A stretch of 64,000 bases of DNA from Paenibacillus sp. FSL R7-0345 (GTDB lineage: Bacteria; Bacillota; Bacilli; Paenibacillales; Paenibacillaceae). Under the pieces are notes generated by a model. That model worked only from the letters and a program-made list of their open reading frames with translations, did not search any database and was not told the origin of the DNA. The position numbers and the translations under genes were made by a program. Below, piece after piece: positions 26,053-35,221 of the stretch (positions within the stretch are counted from its first letter, which is position 1; each line of letters starts with the position of its first letter). The stretch is taken from positions 4,446,501 to 4,510,500 of the forward strand of contig NZ_CP152002.1 of assembly GCF_038595055.1 (NCBI RefSeq), read 5' to 3'.

Positions 26053-27544
26053 ATTTTACACTGTCACGAAATTGACAACGAAATTGCTCTCCGGAGAGGA
26101 CTTCTTCCTTCATCAGGATGTCGAGGGAGTAATCGAAAATGTTACGCTGATTTTCAAGCAGCTCACGGGTACGGATCATCAGCTCATCCAGAATCTTACT
26201 GTTTTCCTTCATAAGCTCTTCAGTGGTAACCATTTGCAGATTGGCAATCCCGAGCGAGGTAAGGCCCGACTTCATCATTGTCTCTACAATATTCAGCGCC
26301 TGGTCAAAGTCGCCGCGCGAGCCGGTGCTGCGTCCGCCGTAATACATTTCTTCAGAAGCCGCGCCTCCGAGCGCAATCATAATCTGGTCTTCCAGATAGT
26401 CTTTGGTATACAGATACTGCTCTGTCTGCGGATTGTGCCGTACATAACCGAGTGCCTGGCCGCGCGGAGTCAGTGTTACCTGGCTTACGCTTCCCGGACG
26501 CAGCAGCTCAGCCATAATCGCATGGCCCAGCTCATGGATGGCCACCCGCTGTTTTTCCTCCTGATTGGTTTCACGGTCCGTCTTCTCACCCATCATGACC
26601 TTGTCGATCGCGGAGGATAAATGGCGCTGCTCCACCTCAGTAAGATTTTCACGCATCATATAAATTGCCGCTTCGTTCATGACACTTTCCAGCTGTGCGC
26701 CGGAGAAACCGTAGGCTTCCTCAGCGATTTTGTCCAGATCCACGCCGGCATGCAGCGGCTTGTTCTTGGCATGGAGGTCGAGAATCGACTTGCGGCCTTT
26801 TTTGTCGGGCATATCCACCTGAATATGACGGTCAAACCGGCCCGGACGCAGCAGTGCGGAGTCCAGCATTTCCTTACGGTTCGTTGCGGCAATCAGCAGA
26901 ATTCGCGGTGCATCGTTGTTATAAATCCCGTCCATCTCAGTCAGCAGCTGGTTCAGCGTCTGGTCATACTCGCGTTGCTGTCCGCCTTCACGCTTGCCGC
27001 CGATTACATCAATCTCATCGATAAAAATAATAGCGCTCTGCTTATTTTCTTTAACGGCACGGGTACGGGCATCCTTGAACAAATCACGGATACGTCCGGC
27101 CCCGACCCCTACGTACATTTCCACAAACTCACTGCCCGATGCCGCAACGAACACGGAATTGGTATAATGTGCCGCTGCTTTAGCCATCAGCGTCTTTCCT
27201 GTTCCCGGAGGGCCTGTCAGCAGGATACCCTTAAGCGGGCGGATCCCGAACTTGCTGATTTCCTCATGACGGATCAGAAAATCAAGGGCTTCGCGCAGCT
27301 CCTGCTTGGCATTGTCCTGGCCGCCGATCTCTTCAAAGGTCAGCTTCGACGGGCCGTTTTTCTTGCGCTTCTTGTCAGCACCGGCATTGACTGTAAGACC
27401 GCCACGCAGATGGGCAATCAGCAGAAGGGCGCCGACCATACCGGCAGCGATAATGATTGGAAAAATGTTAATGCCGACAAAAGCCATAAAAACAAGCAGC
27501 ACCGGAACAAAACCGGTGAGGACTTCCTTCCAATACTTAGGCAT
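26042..27544 (-). CDS. short FtsH-like membrane AAA protease
   Basis: ATP-dependent zinc protease of the FtsH type, only 500 residues against about 640 for normal FtsH. Two membrane segments lie close together (about 10-27 and 29-46), so the usual outer domain is missing. Walker A GPPGTGKT at 111-118, Walker B IIFIDEID near 172-179, second region of homology LLRPGRFDRH near 231-240, and the zinc motif HELGH at 337-341. The ATG at 27544 follows GGGAGTGTGG and overlaps the end of the upstream gene by 8 nt, so the two are linked. Probably a paralogue beside a normal FtsH elsewhere. Confidence 0.9.
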   Translation of the reverse strand: MPKYWKEVLTGFVPVLLVFMAFVGINIFPIIIAAGMVGALLLIAHLRGGLTVNAGADKKRKKNGPSKLTFEEIGGQDNAKQELREALDFLIRHEEISKFGIRPLKGILLTGPPGTGKTLMAKAAAHYTNSVFVAASGSEFVEMYVGVGAGRIRDLFKDARTRAVKENKQSAIIFIDEIDVIGGKREGGQQREYDQTLNQLLTEMDGIYNNDAPRILLIAATNRKEMLDSALLRPGRFDRHIQVDMPDKKGRKSILDLHAKNKPLHAGVDLDKIAEEAYGFSGAQLESVMNEAAIYMMRENLTEVEQRHLSSAIDKVMMGEKTDRETNQEEKQRVAIHELGHAIMAELLRPGSVSQVTLTPRGQALGYVRHNPQTEQYLYTKDYLEDQIMIALGGAASEEMYYGGRSTGSRGDFDQALNIVETMMKSGLTSLGIANLQMVTTEELMKENSKILDELMIRTRELLENQRNIFDYSLDILMKEEVLSGEQFRCQFRDSVKLPA

Positions 27545-28079
27545 TATTCCACACTCCCATCGTTCCGGGAACCCGCGGTAAAATAATAAATTTGCTCTGT
27601 TTACCGTCACTCAGGCTCACATAGACGTTATTGTCATCAATTTCTGTCGTAGCCGTTACATTTTTAAACTCTTCACTTTGTGTTCTAAGTCCGTCTAGCT
27701 TGGCCGGAATCAGTGTATATTTACGGCTCTCCATCGCTTCTGCGACGGAAAACATCGCCTTGTCCCAATAATCATCAAGGAGCTCACTGGAGTTCTGATC
27801 AACATCAAGTCTCAATGTACGGCTGCCGATTGCTGACTTTCCTTCGGTATTAACAAACTGCACAAGCTCACGCAATTTTGTTCCCGGCTCAAGATTAAGT
27901 TTCAAAGTTACTTCATTGCGTTTAATACTAATATGTGATTCATTGACTCCTTCATAAGACGATACAATCTTCTGGAGCGGCTCCTGCACAGCAAACTGGC
28001 GGTAACCATACCAGCCTCCAAACAGCAGCGCCGCGGACAACAGAGACGTTAACAGCACAGGCACAAGACGTATTTTCAA
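27537..28079 (-). CDS. membrane-anchored hypothetical protein linked to the FtsH-like gene
   Basis: Not recognised. One N-terminal membrane segment (about 5-25, VPVLLTSLLSAALLFGGWYG), then about 150 residues outside the membrane with alternating beta strands and a basic/acidic mix. The start is taken as TTG at 28077-28079 with GAGGAGGACG just upstream; an upstream ATG frame at 28175 has no site. The 8-nt overlap with the FtsH-like gene suggests a partner, adaptor or substrate of that protease, which lacks its own outer domain. This is inference. Confidence 0.72.
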   Translation of the reverse strand: MKIRLVPVLLTSLLSAALLFGGWYGYRQFAVQEPLQKIVSSYEGVNESHISIKRNEVTLKLNLEPGTKLRELVQFVNTEGKSAIGSRTLRLDVDQNSSELLDDYWDKAMFSVAEAMESRKYTLIPAKLDGLRTQSEEFKNVTATTEIDDNNVYVSLSDGKQSKFIILPRVPGTMGVWNNA

Positions 28080-28296
28080 GCAACGTCCTCCTCTCAGATG
28101 TAGGCCAATATAATATATTAAATAATAAGATAGCGTGTCTAGCGGTAGTTTATTATCCGGCATGCTCTTTGGCATGTCTCAATTACAAGCATTAGTATAT
28201 CATAAGTGTATATACGATTTCGCATAAAATTGTGAATATATTTAAAATTTTCGGTACTAATTTTTGGGTTATTGCTTCGCTTCTTTTTCATATCGA

Positions 28297-28334
28297 CAAA
28301 AAAGACATGAATGGTGAGATCATTCATGTCTTTT
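28297..28334. terminator. bidirectional hairpin in the tseB-FtsH-like gap
   Basis: Perfect stem AAAAGACATGAAT / ATTCATGTCTTTT with 9-nt loop; followed by TTTTTTGTCG on the minus strand and TTTTCTC on the plus strand. No gene ends right beside it; the tseB terminator lies 100 bp upstream. Confidence 0.7.
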
Positions 28335-28371
28335 CTCTATTATTAGTTGGCATAAGAATCAATCAACATCA

Positions 28372-28394
28372 TTGATATACTATTTGTATATCAA
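28372..28394. promoter_or_regulatory. perfect 9-bp inverted repeat (possible operator)
   Basis: TTGATATAC and GTATATCAA separated by 5 bp. AT-rich, no T-run. It lies between two hairpins in a 414-bp gap that otherwise holds no gene. Confidence 0.5.
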
Positions 28395-28436
28395 ATATCA
28401 CATGCCACATCGTATTCCCAAGAATACTTCGGTATA

Positions 28437-28484
28437 ACAAAAACAGCAGGCAGACCGTTACGTCCACCCGCTGCCTATGCTGTT
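28437..28484 (-). terminator. terminator of the rex-mtaD-tseB unit
   Basis: Minus strand: stem AACAGCATAGGCAG / CTGCCTGCTGTT with a 17-nt loop, then TTTTTG, just past the tseB stop. Confidence 0.8.
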
Positions 28485-28493
28485 CTCGCTGTC

Positions 28494-29012
28494 CTATTGG
28501 CTTGGCAGGCTGTAACCGTCCCCGATCGAGGTACCGTCAGAGAACCGGTAGAACCGGTAATAATAACGTCCTTCCTGTTTGTAAAAGACCTGCCACGCAT
28601 ATTCTCCGTTAAATACGCCCGGCAGCAGCCGTTTGATGTCCGCACCAGGCAGCTCGGAGGCCAGCTTCTCACTGATCTGCTGCTCAGAGATCCCCTGCGC
28701 CAGCTCTGCAGCGTAAATATCATTCTCCCCGCCTGCCGGCTTGCCGTCAAGCGTAAAGCGTACCCAGACCATCAGCTCGGTGCCCGCCTCATTCTTGCCT
28801 GTAAGCACCCAGTAGGCTGAATTTTCGTCCCAGACAGATTTCTGCGCTTTGGTCACCTCAGTCAGTCCCGCACGGGTTCTGGCCACTTCCTTGGCTGCGC
28901 TGCGCTCAGTCCACTGGTCCTTCATAATATAGGCATAGAACTGTCCGAGTCCGAACAAAAGGAGCAGTACCGCACTGATCGCCAGCGGAAGCCATTTTTT
29001 CCTTTTCTTCAA
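28494..29012 (-). CDS. tseB: cell wall elongation regulator TseB-like (YpmB)
   Basis: 172 residues with one N-terminal membrane segment (about 8-28) and two PepSY-like repeats outside (about 35-95 and 95-170: EVTKAQKSVW ... LTGKNEAGTELMVWVRF; YAWQVFYKQEGRYYYRFYRFSDGT). In B. subtilis YpmB/TseB binds the transpeptidase PBP2A and affects cylinder growth, and lies between dinG and asnS. The same neighbourhood here supports the call. Confidence 0.85.
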   Translation of the reverse strand: MKKRKKWLPLAISAVLLLLFGLGQFYAYIMKDQWTERSAAKEVARTRAGLTEVTKAQKSVWDENSAYWVLTGKNEAGTELMVWVRFTLDGKPAGGENDIYAAELAQGISEQQISEKLASELPGADIKRLLPGVFNGEYAWQVFYKQEGRYYYRFYRFSDGTSIGDGYSLPSQ

Positions 29013-29060
29013 AGTGCAGCTCCCTTTCCTCTAAATAACTGACTTACATACTTGCGTAAT

Positions 29061-30362
29061 TTACCGTTTAAGCAGGCTTTCAAAGGTCTCCTGCGCTTTG
29101 CGGCGAATTTCTTCTTCATCCAGTGTAAGGCACTGGCCATGCTTCACAACCTGCTTGCCGTTAACCCAGACATGCTCAACATCCTTGGCACTGGCGGAGT
29201 ACACAGCGTGCGAGAGCAGATCGGAATGCGGCAAAAGATGGGGCTGGTCGATATCAATCGCGATGAAGTCCGCTTTCATGCCTGCAGCCAGACGGCCGAT
29301 GTTATTCAGGTAGATTGAAGCAGCCCCGTATTCTGTTGCCATCAGCAGCGCTTCCGGCGCAGGTACGGCAGTAGGGTCGCCGCTGACCCCTTTGTGAATC
29401 AGCGCAGCAAGCCGCATCTCCTCGAACATGTCAAGGTTATTGTTGCTGGCCGCCCCATCCGTGCCGAGTGAAACTTTAACGCCTGCTTTTAACAGCTCAG
29501 GCACACGGGCAACCCCGCTCGCCAGCTTCAGGTTACTGCCCGGATTATGAGATACTCCGACATTGTATTTAGCCAGAATTTCAATTTCTTCATCATTCAG
29601 ATGAACGCCATGGGCAATCAGGGAAGGGCGGGTGAACATGCCCAGCTTCTCAAGATGCGCCACCGGACGCAGACCGTAATCCGCAACATTCTGCTCCACT
29701 TCATGCCTTGTCTCGGACATATGCGTATGCATTGGCAGGTCCAGATCATGGGCTGCCTGTACAAACTTCATAAAGAAGTCCGGCGGACAGGTGTATGGTG
29801 CGTGCGGCGATAGCATAGCTGTAATTCTGCCGTCAGCCTTGCCGTGCCAGTTGCGGGCAAATTCCACGGCTTCGGCAAGCTTCTGGTTCTGCACATCTTC
29901 AGGACACAGGCCGATAGCGCCGCGCATCAGTACCCCGCGGATACCGGACTGCTCCGTAACCTCTGCCACCCGGTCCATATGATCATACATATCCAGGAAA
30001 GTCGTTGTTCCGCCCTTTAGCATTTCCAGAACAGACAGAGCTGTCCCCCAGTACACATCATCGCCGGTAAATTTTGCTTCCATTGGCCACATTTTTTCCT
30101 GCAGCCAGCTCTGCAGCACCATATCATCACCATACCCGCGCAGCAGCGACATCGCCGCATGGCCGTGAGTATTGACCAGCCCCGGCATAAACAGCAGACG
30201 GCTGCCGTCAACCGTAAGAACGCCTTCTTCGGCAGCAGGCTCGTCTTTCCCTATGTATGTGATCAGATCGTCTTCTATCGTCATGTAACCGCGCAGGACA
30301 GGCTGAAGCAAGCCCGGTACAAGAAACCGGCCGTTCGCGATTATCGTTTTATTGCTGCTCAT
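29061..30362 (-). CDS. mtaD: 5-methylthioadenosine/S-adenosylhomocysteine deaminase-type amidohydrolase
   Basis: Metal-dependent deaminase of the TrzN/MtaD group, 433 residues. Metal ligands: GLVNTHGHAAMSLLRG (HxH), HTHMSETRHEVEQ, LIAHGVHLNDEEI and LGTDGAASNNNLDMFEEM. Converts 5-methylthioadenosine and S-adenosylhomocysteine to inosine derivatives, or acts on a related substrate. The start overlaps the rex stop by 14 nt, so they are one unit. Substrate is inferred from family signatures. Confidence 0.88.
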   Translation of the reverse strand: MSSNKTIIANGRFLVPGLLQPVLRGYMTIEDDLITYIGKDEPAAEEGVLTVDGSRLLFMPGLVNTHGHAAMSLLRGYGDDMVLQSWLQEKMWPMEAKFTGDDVYWGTALSVLEMLKGGTTTFLDMYDHMDRVAEVTEQSGIRGVLMRGAIGLCPEDVQNQKLAEAVEFARNWHGKADGRITAMLSPHAPYTCPPDFFMKFVQAAHDLDLPMHTHMSETRHEVEQNVADYGLRPVAHLEKLGMFTRPSLIAHGVHLNDEEIEILAKYNVGVSHNPGSNLKLASGVARVPELLKAGVKVSLGTDGAASNNNLDMFEEMRLAALIHKGVSGDPTAVPAPEALLMATEYGAASIYLNNIGRLAAGMKADFIAIDIDQPHLLPHSDLLSHAVYSASAKDVEHVWVNGKQVVKHGQCLTLDEEEIRRKAQETFESLLKR

Positions 30363-31002
30363 TCTTTATTTCTTCCTTTCCGTCATGCAAATAGTAAGCA
30401 AGGCTCTGCAGATCCGTTGTAAAGTCAGCCGCATGAATACGGATGGTTGGCGGAGTCTTTAAAATAACCGGTGCAAAGTTAAGAATCGCCTCAATGCCCG
30501 ATTCCACCAGGATATCGGCAACATTCTGGGCTTCACTGTCCGGTACGGTGATAATGCCGATCCGGATTCCCTGCTCACGGATCGTCCGGCCCAGCTCCTC
30601 CATCGGCTGAACCGTCAGGGAGTTGATCTTCTGCCCCACCTTGGGTGCGTAGGAATCGAATACGGCCGTGATTTTCATCGTATCCTTGAGGTAAGCATTG
30701 TAATTCGAAAGGGCATGGCCCAGATTACCGGCTCCGACCAGAGCCACGTTAATCTGCTGGTCCAGCTTAAGGATATGGCGGATTTTTTCGATCAGATAAG
30801 ATACATCATAACCGATGCCCTTCCGGCCGAAATCCCCGAAATAAGCGAGATCCTTGCGGATCTGTGCAGGATTCAAATCAAGCTTCTGTCCCAGCTCCTG
30901 GGAAGAAACGGTTGCAATTTCGCGCTTCTGGAGATCATTCAGGAAACGCAGGTACACTGGGAGCCTGCGGACGACAGCCTCCGATATTTTGTCCGATTTC
31001 AT
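30349..31002 (-). CDS. rex: redox-sensing transcriptional repressor Rex
   Basis: Repressor that responds to the NADH/NAD ratio and controls fermentation and anaerobic genes. 217 residues: winged helix (about 1-75: ISEAVVRRLPVYLRFLNDL, ELGQKLDLNPAQIRKDLAYFG) and a Rossmann domain with VALVGAGNLGHALSNY, then a C-terminal swapped helix. AGGAGGAGAAGAC precedes the ATG. A likely -10 box (TATACT) lies about 25 nt before the start. No clear TTGTGAA-N4-TTCACAA operator was found in the window. Confidence 0.96.
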   Translation of the reverse strand: MKSDKISEAVVRRLPVYLRFLNDLQKREIATVSSQELGQKLDLNPAQIRKDLAYFGDFGRKGIGYDVSYLIEKIRHILKLDQQINVALVGAGNLGHALSNYNAYLKDTMKITAVFDSYAPKVGQKINSLTVQPMEELGRTIREQGIRIGIITVPDSEAQNVADILVESGIEAILNFAPVILKTPPTIRIHAADFTTDLQSLAYYLHDGKEEIKNEQQ

Positions 31003-31115
31003 GTCTTCTCCTCCTAAATATAGTATAACTCAGATGTGTATGAAATCCGCACCGCCTCCCGTTTGGACTCAATGGAAGACGATGCGGTATTAGATAAAGA
31101 AAAAAATGAATGCGT

Positions 31116-33974
31116 TTAAGAAATACCGCCCTCAAGCCATTCCTCGATTCTCGGAACCATCTGGTCAGTCAGCATATGCTCCATCTTGGGTCCGGGCAGC
31201 GAATACAGGAAATACTTGCCGTAATAAGACTCAATTACCCTGGTATCATATACAATGACAATTCCCCGATCCTGGGCCGTGCGAACCAGCCGGCCGAATC
31301 CCTGCTTAAAACGGATGACCGCCTGCGGTACCGACAGCTTCATGAACGGGTTCTTCTTCTGGGCCTGGAGCAGTTCGGACTTGGCCTCTGCAAGCGGGTG
31401 GTTCGGAGGCTGGAACGGCAGTCTGACAATGGCCAGACAGGTCAGCGCATCTCCGGGAATATCGACACCCTCCCAGAAGCTGCTGGTGCCGAGCAGCACT
31501 GCTGCCGGACTATCCTGAAAACGCCGGATCAGCTTGCTGCGGCTGCCACCCTCCACACCTTGACCTAACACAGAGATGTCCGCTGCAGCCAGCGCTTCCT
31601 TGAGCGGATCGTAGACCTGCCTCAGCATTTTATACGATGTAAAGAGCACCAGCATGCGTCCTTTGGTTGCTGCAGCAGCTTCTGCCAGCGAGTGCACAAG
31701 CTTATCAACAAATTTGGCATCGCCTATACTGCCCTTTACGCTCGGAAAATCACGCGGGATAACCAGCAACGCCTGCTCACGGTAATTAAACGGTGATGGC
31801 AGCAGCGCGGTCATCAGCCTGTCCTGCTGTGCAGCCTCGCCCAACCCGAGATTATCCACCATGAACTGGAAGGATTTGTCTACAGTCAGCGTTGCCGAGG
31901 TCAGCGTGATACTCTTTTTCTTGTCGAAGAACAGCTCTCTGAGCTGGGTGCTGACATCCACCGGGACAGCATAGAGCTGCAGGGATTTCCCCCGGTAATT
32001 GGTGCTGCCCTCCATCCAGTACACAACATTCTCATCATTAAGCCCCATAAAGAAGCGGATCTGCTCACGGATGGAGGCAAGGTCTTTAAACAGTCCGCCA
32101 ATGTCGGTCACCAGACTGTCCGAGGAGGACTGGCTGTCCGTATCGCGCATTTCGCTGAGCATTTTGTCGCCTCTGCGGATAATATCACTGAGGCTGAGGT
32201 TCAGCATGTTCTCCAGTGTGGCCAGCTCTTCCCAGTCCTTCGGCTTCTTGCCGGGATGCAGGCGTGACACAAGCTGTCCGGCCTCACCAGCCGCCGCATC
32301 ACTGCGGTCAGGCAGCAGGCCGAACAGCTTATCGCTGAGTACATCCCATGTCTCCTTGACGGTCAGCAGATCCGGATAAATCCGGTCAATGACACTGCTC
32401 CATTCAGAAGCCTGTTCACTGCCTGAGGACTGTAAAGTCTGGCGCAGCGCCGGAAGCTGGCCGTTACGGCTATCCTTATACAGCCGTGTCAGCGTATGGG
32501 CGACAGTGAAATATTTCATCTGCATGCCCAGATGCTTGCCGGCCACATCCTCCAGATGATGAGCCTCATCTATGACAAGATGCTCATAGGCAGGCAGCAG
32601 CTGATGCCCGGCCTTAACATCTGCGAACAGCTTCGAATGATTCGTTATAACCACATCGGCAATGCCGGCTTCGTGCTTCGCCCGGTGATAATAGCATTTC
32701 CGGAACCAAGGACAGGCGCGTCCGAGGCACGAATCAGTGTCACTGGCAACGCTCTCCCAGAAGTCGCCGCCCCGGCCGCTGAGATTAAGCTCCTCATCGT
32801 CGCCGGACTGCGTCTGGGTAAGCCAGACCAGCATTTGTGCTGCTGTAAGCGTTTCTTCCCTGGTGCTTACGTAGTCTTTATTGTTTATTTTATGTTCAAA
32901 CTTACGCAGACACAAATAGTGCCCTCTTCCCTTAAAGACGGCAGCTTTGAACGGAAACGGGACCACGGTAGTCAGCAGGGGGATGTCACGCTCGCGCAGC
33001 TGATCCTGCAGATTGATGGTATGCGTGCTGACCATTACCTTCTGGTCTGTCCGCACACTATGATAAATAGCCGGCAGCAGATAACCCAGCGATTTGCCTG
33101 TACCGGTGCCTGCTTCAATCAGCAGATGCTTCTCCTCCTGAAGGGCAGTCTTCACTTCGCCAATCATAATTTCCTGCGCTTCCCGCGCCTCATACTGGGG
33201 TAAGGTATCTTTTAGCCTGGTTGTTACCTCGGCCATATAATCCTCAAAGGATACATTCTCCAAAGGATTGCCGGAACCCTCCCCGCGCGGCGGAGCAAGC
33301 TCAGTCCAGTCGCCGACTGCCAGCGCCAGCTGCCGGTGAAAGGTCAGCTCGCCCTCCGGCTGAAAGGTCTCCATCTCCCTTTCACGCAGCAGGCCGTCGA
33401 AATACCAGGCCAGATCGCTGTCCTCACCGGCAAACAGCTCATTCAGCCGCTGAATCGTCAGCAGCGGCAGGCTGTACAGCTCGTCAAGGCATTTAAGCAA
33501 TACAAGCGCCGTAGCCAGCGCATCGCTGTCTGCCTGATGCGGACGCTCATGCGTAAGCCCGAAATGTGCGCTGACTGCACCGAGCTGGTACGTGGACAGC
33601 GAGGGAAAGCATATTTTGAGAAAATCAATCGTATCGAGAATTCTTCCCTGAAAAGGCAGATAACCGCAGCGGTCCAAGGCATTCTGTAAAAAGTGGAAAT
33701 CAAAAGCGACATTATGCCCTACGAGCACAACATCGTCCAGCAGCGGAACCAGCTCCATCATCATTTCGTCCAGCTCCGGAGCATCCGCAACATCGTCATC
33801 GGTAATGCCGGTCAAGCCTGTAATAAAAGGAGGAATCGGTGTTCCGGGCTTGACGTAGGACCCATATACCCGGGAAACAGACCGGTCTTCTTCTATAATG
33901 GCAAGGCCAACCTGGATGATCTCACCCACAGATTGGGTTCCCGTAGTTTCAAAATCAAGCACGGCAAATTTCAT
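31116..33974 (-). CDS. dinG: DinG-family helicase with N-terminal DEDDh exonuclease
   Basis: 952 residues. Exonuclease domain (1-170) with Asp7, Glu9 (DFETTG), Asp92 (AFDFHFL) and HxAxxD with His146 and Asp151. The XPD/DinG-type helicase follows, with Walker A AGTGTGKS at 288-295, the DEAH box at 469-472 and the late helicase motif near FKQGFGRLVRTAQDRG. Four cysteines fit the E. coli DinG iron-sulfur pattern: Cys355, then Cys416-x4-Cys421-x5-Cys427. It thus keeps both the nuclease and an apparently intact iron-sulfur helicase. Likely role in DNA repair and processing of R-loops or flaps. Confidence 0.95.
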   Translation of the reverse strand: MKFAVLDFETTGTQSVGEIIQVGLAIIEEDRSVSRVYGSYVKPGTPIPPFITGLTGITDDDVADAPELDEMMMELVPLLDDVVLVGHNVAFDFHFLQNALDRCGYLPFQGRILDTIDFLKICFPSLSTYQLGAVSAHFGLTHERPHQADSDALATALVLLKCLDELYSLPLLTIQRLNELFAGEDSDLAWYFDGLLREREMETFQPEGELTFHRQLALAVGDWTELAPPRGEGSGNPLENVSFEDYMAEVTTRLKDTLPQYEAREAQEIMIGEVKTALQEEKHLLIEAGTGTGKSLGYLLPAIYHSVRTDQKVMVSTHTINLQDQLRERDIPLLTTVVPFPFKAAVFKGRGHYLCLRKFEHKINNKDYVSTREETLTAAQMLVWLTQTQSGDDEELNLSGRGGDFWESVASDTDSCLGRACPWFRKCYYHRAKHEAGIADVVITNHSKLFADVKAGHQLLPAYEHLVIDEAHHLEDVAGKHLGMQMKYFTVAHTLTRLYKDSRNGQLPALRQTLQSSGSEQASEWSSVIDRIYPDLLTVKETWDVLSDKLFGLLPDRSDAAAGEAGQLVSRLHPGKKPKDWEELATLENMLNLSLSDIIRRGDKMLSEMRDTDSQSSSDSLVTDIGGLFKDLASIREQIRFFMGLNDENVVYWMEGSTNYRGKSLQLYAVPVDVSTQLRELFFDKKKSITLTSATLTVDKSFQFMVDNLGLGEAAQQDRLMTALLPSPFNYREQALLVIPRDFPSVKGSIGDAKFVDKLVHSLAEAAAATKGRMLVLFTSYKMLRQVYDPLKEALAAADISVLGQGVEGGSRSKLIRRFQDSPAAVLLGTSSFWEGVDIPGDALTCLAIVRLPFQPPNHPLAEAKSELLQAQKKNPFMKLSVPQAVIRFKQGFGRLVRTAQDRGIVIVYDTRVIESYYGKYFLYSLPGPKMEHMLTDQMVPRIEEWLEGGIS

Positions 33975-34029
33975 TATAAGTTCTATTCCCTTTCACTTGA
34001 GACTCCTTATCAGCATAACAGAAGTTACG

Positions 34030-34073
34030 AAAAAAGGCGATGCAAGCCGCTTGTTCAAGTGGACGCATCGCCT
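34030..34073 (-). terminator. terminator after the 213-aa TPR gene
   Basis: Minus strand: stem GGCGATGC(G) / GCATCGCC with inner pairing ACTTG/CAAG, then TTTTTTCG. Confidence 0.9.
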
Positions 34074-34089
34074 AAATAATGGACTATGA

Positions 34090-34731
34090 TTACAAAAGCG
34101 AAACAAGCTGCTCCCCGAGCTGGAGCTTTCCGCCCTTTTTGCGGCAGACCTCCAGATTGAGATTAGGCTCCGGCAGAGCCGGGTCGTGCTGCAAGGACAA
34201 ACCAAACAGTTCACTCGCCTCCAGGAAACGCTCCTGTGAGGCCCGGATGCAGCCGAGGGCATTATAAATCATGGCTTTGAGCTTCCTCTCCCGGATCAGG
34301 GTAAGCATATGGTTCAGATGGCTCCAGGCCGTTTCCCCGTCGCCTTCCTGCAAATACGCCATGGCCAGGTACAGCCGGGCAGCCAGACTATCAGGATACC
34401 TGCTGATCACTTCCTGAAACTGCCGGATGCATTTGTCATACATCAACAGCTTGTAATATCCCTGTCCCCGGACAAAGGAATCCATGGCAAGCTCGGGAGC
34501 CTCCTGCTGCGGAGCCTCTTCCTCCGGTTCAAGCTGTAAATCAGTCTGCTCCCGGAATTCACTCAGCTTCTCGGCAAAGGCCAGCCATTCATCCATCACC
34601 CTGTCACTAAGCCTGTGAAGCATGTTGTACTTGCGGATCAGATCATTCCGGTACTCCCCGTCCGCAGAAGGGTAGTCGCGGGCAATCTCCTGGAGCATCT
34701 TGTTCATCTCAGCAAATAAATGTTGAAACAT
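34090..34731 (-). CDS. TPR-repeat protein, 213 aa
   Basis: Soluble helical protein. N-terminal helical part with an acidic stretch (LQLEPEEEAPQQEAPELAMD near residue 75-95), then three TPR-like repeats (about 100-200: GQGYYKLLMYDKCIRQFQEV, YPDSLAARLYLAMAYLQEGD, IYNALGCIRASQERFLEASELF). The ATG at 34731 follows AAAGGGGGATGG; an upstream ATG at 34794 lacks a site. In B. subtilis this place is filled by other genes, so no functional link is proposed beyond protein contact. Confidence 0.75.
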   Translation of the reverse strand: MFQHLFAEMNKMLQEIARDYPSADGEYRNDLIRKYNMLHRLSDRVMDEWLAFAEKLSEFREQTDLQLEPEEEAPQQEAPELAMDSFVRGQGYYKLLMYDKCIRQFQEVISRYPDSLAARLYLAMAYLQEGDGETAWSHLNHMLTLIRERKLKAMIYNALGCIRASQERFLEASELFGLSLQHDPALPEPNLNLEVCRKKGGKLQLGEQLVSLL

Positions 34732-34845
34732 CGGGCCATCCCCCTTTACTGAACATGAAATCAGCCTAAGCTTGCCTGTCTTCATTTTTCGCAAAGTGGG
34801 GGCCGTTCATCCCTGCCATTGATTACATGGGCTTCAGCAGCAGCC

Positions 34846-35217
34846 TCAGGCGATGGTCGCGTGGACCTCATGGTCAGCCAGCTTGACCGGCTTATTGTCA
34901 CTATCTACAAATACAACTGTCGGCTTGTGGCCGGCCAGTTCTTCGGAGGACAGCACGGCATAGGAGATAATAATTACCGTATCCCCAGGCTGCACCAGCC
35001 GGGCCGCTGCTCCGTTCAGACAAATCACGCCGCTGCCGCGCGGTCCAGGGATAACATACGTTTCCAGACGGGAGCCGTTATTGTTGTCCACAATCTGCAC
35101 CTTTTCGTTCTCCAGCAGATCAGCTGCTTCCATCAGATCTTCATCGATCGTAATGCTGCCAACATAATTCAGATTGGCTTCGGTTACCGTCGCGCGGTGG
35201 ATTTTGGACTTCATCAT
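34846..35217 (-). CDS. panD: aspartate 1-decarboxylase precursor
   Basis: Makes beta-alanine for pantothenate. About 123 residues, normal length. The self-cleavage site is in [17 protein letters not shown] (Gly-Ser, giving the pyruvoyl group on the new Ser). [20 protein letters not shown] is the second signature. The start is the ATG at 35217 or the next ATG at 35214; upstream codons belong to the panC overlap region. Last gene of panBCD. Confidence 0.95.
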   Translation of the reverse strand: MMKSKIHRATVTEANLNYVGSITIDEDLMEAADLLENEKVQIVDNNNGSRLETYVIPGPRGSGVICLNGAAARLVQPGDTVIIISYAVLSSEELAGHKPTVVFVDSDNKPVKLADHEVHATIA

Positions 35218-35221
35218 ATGT

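Noticed and set aside
31021-31115. Terminator after dinG (CCGCATC ... GGTGCGG)
   Set aside because: The loop is about 25 nt and no T-run follows; more likely dinG and rex share transcription or the structure is by chance.
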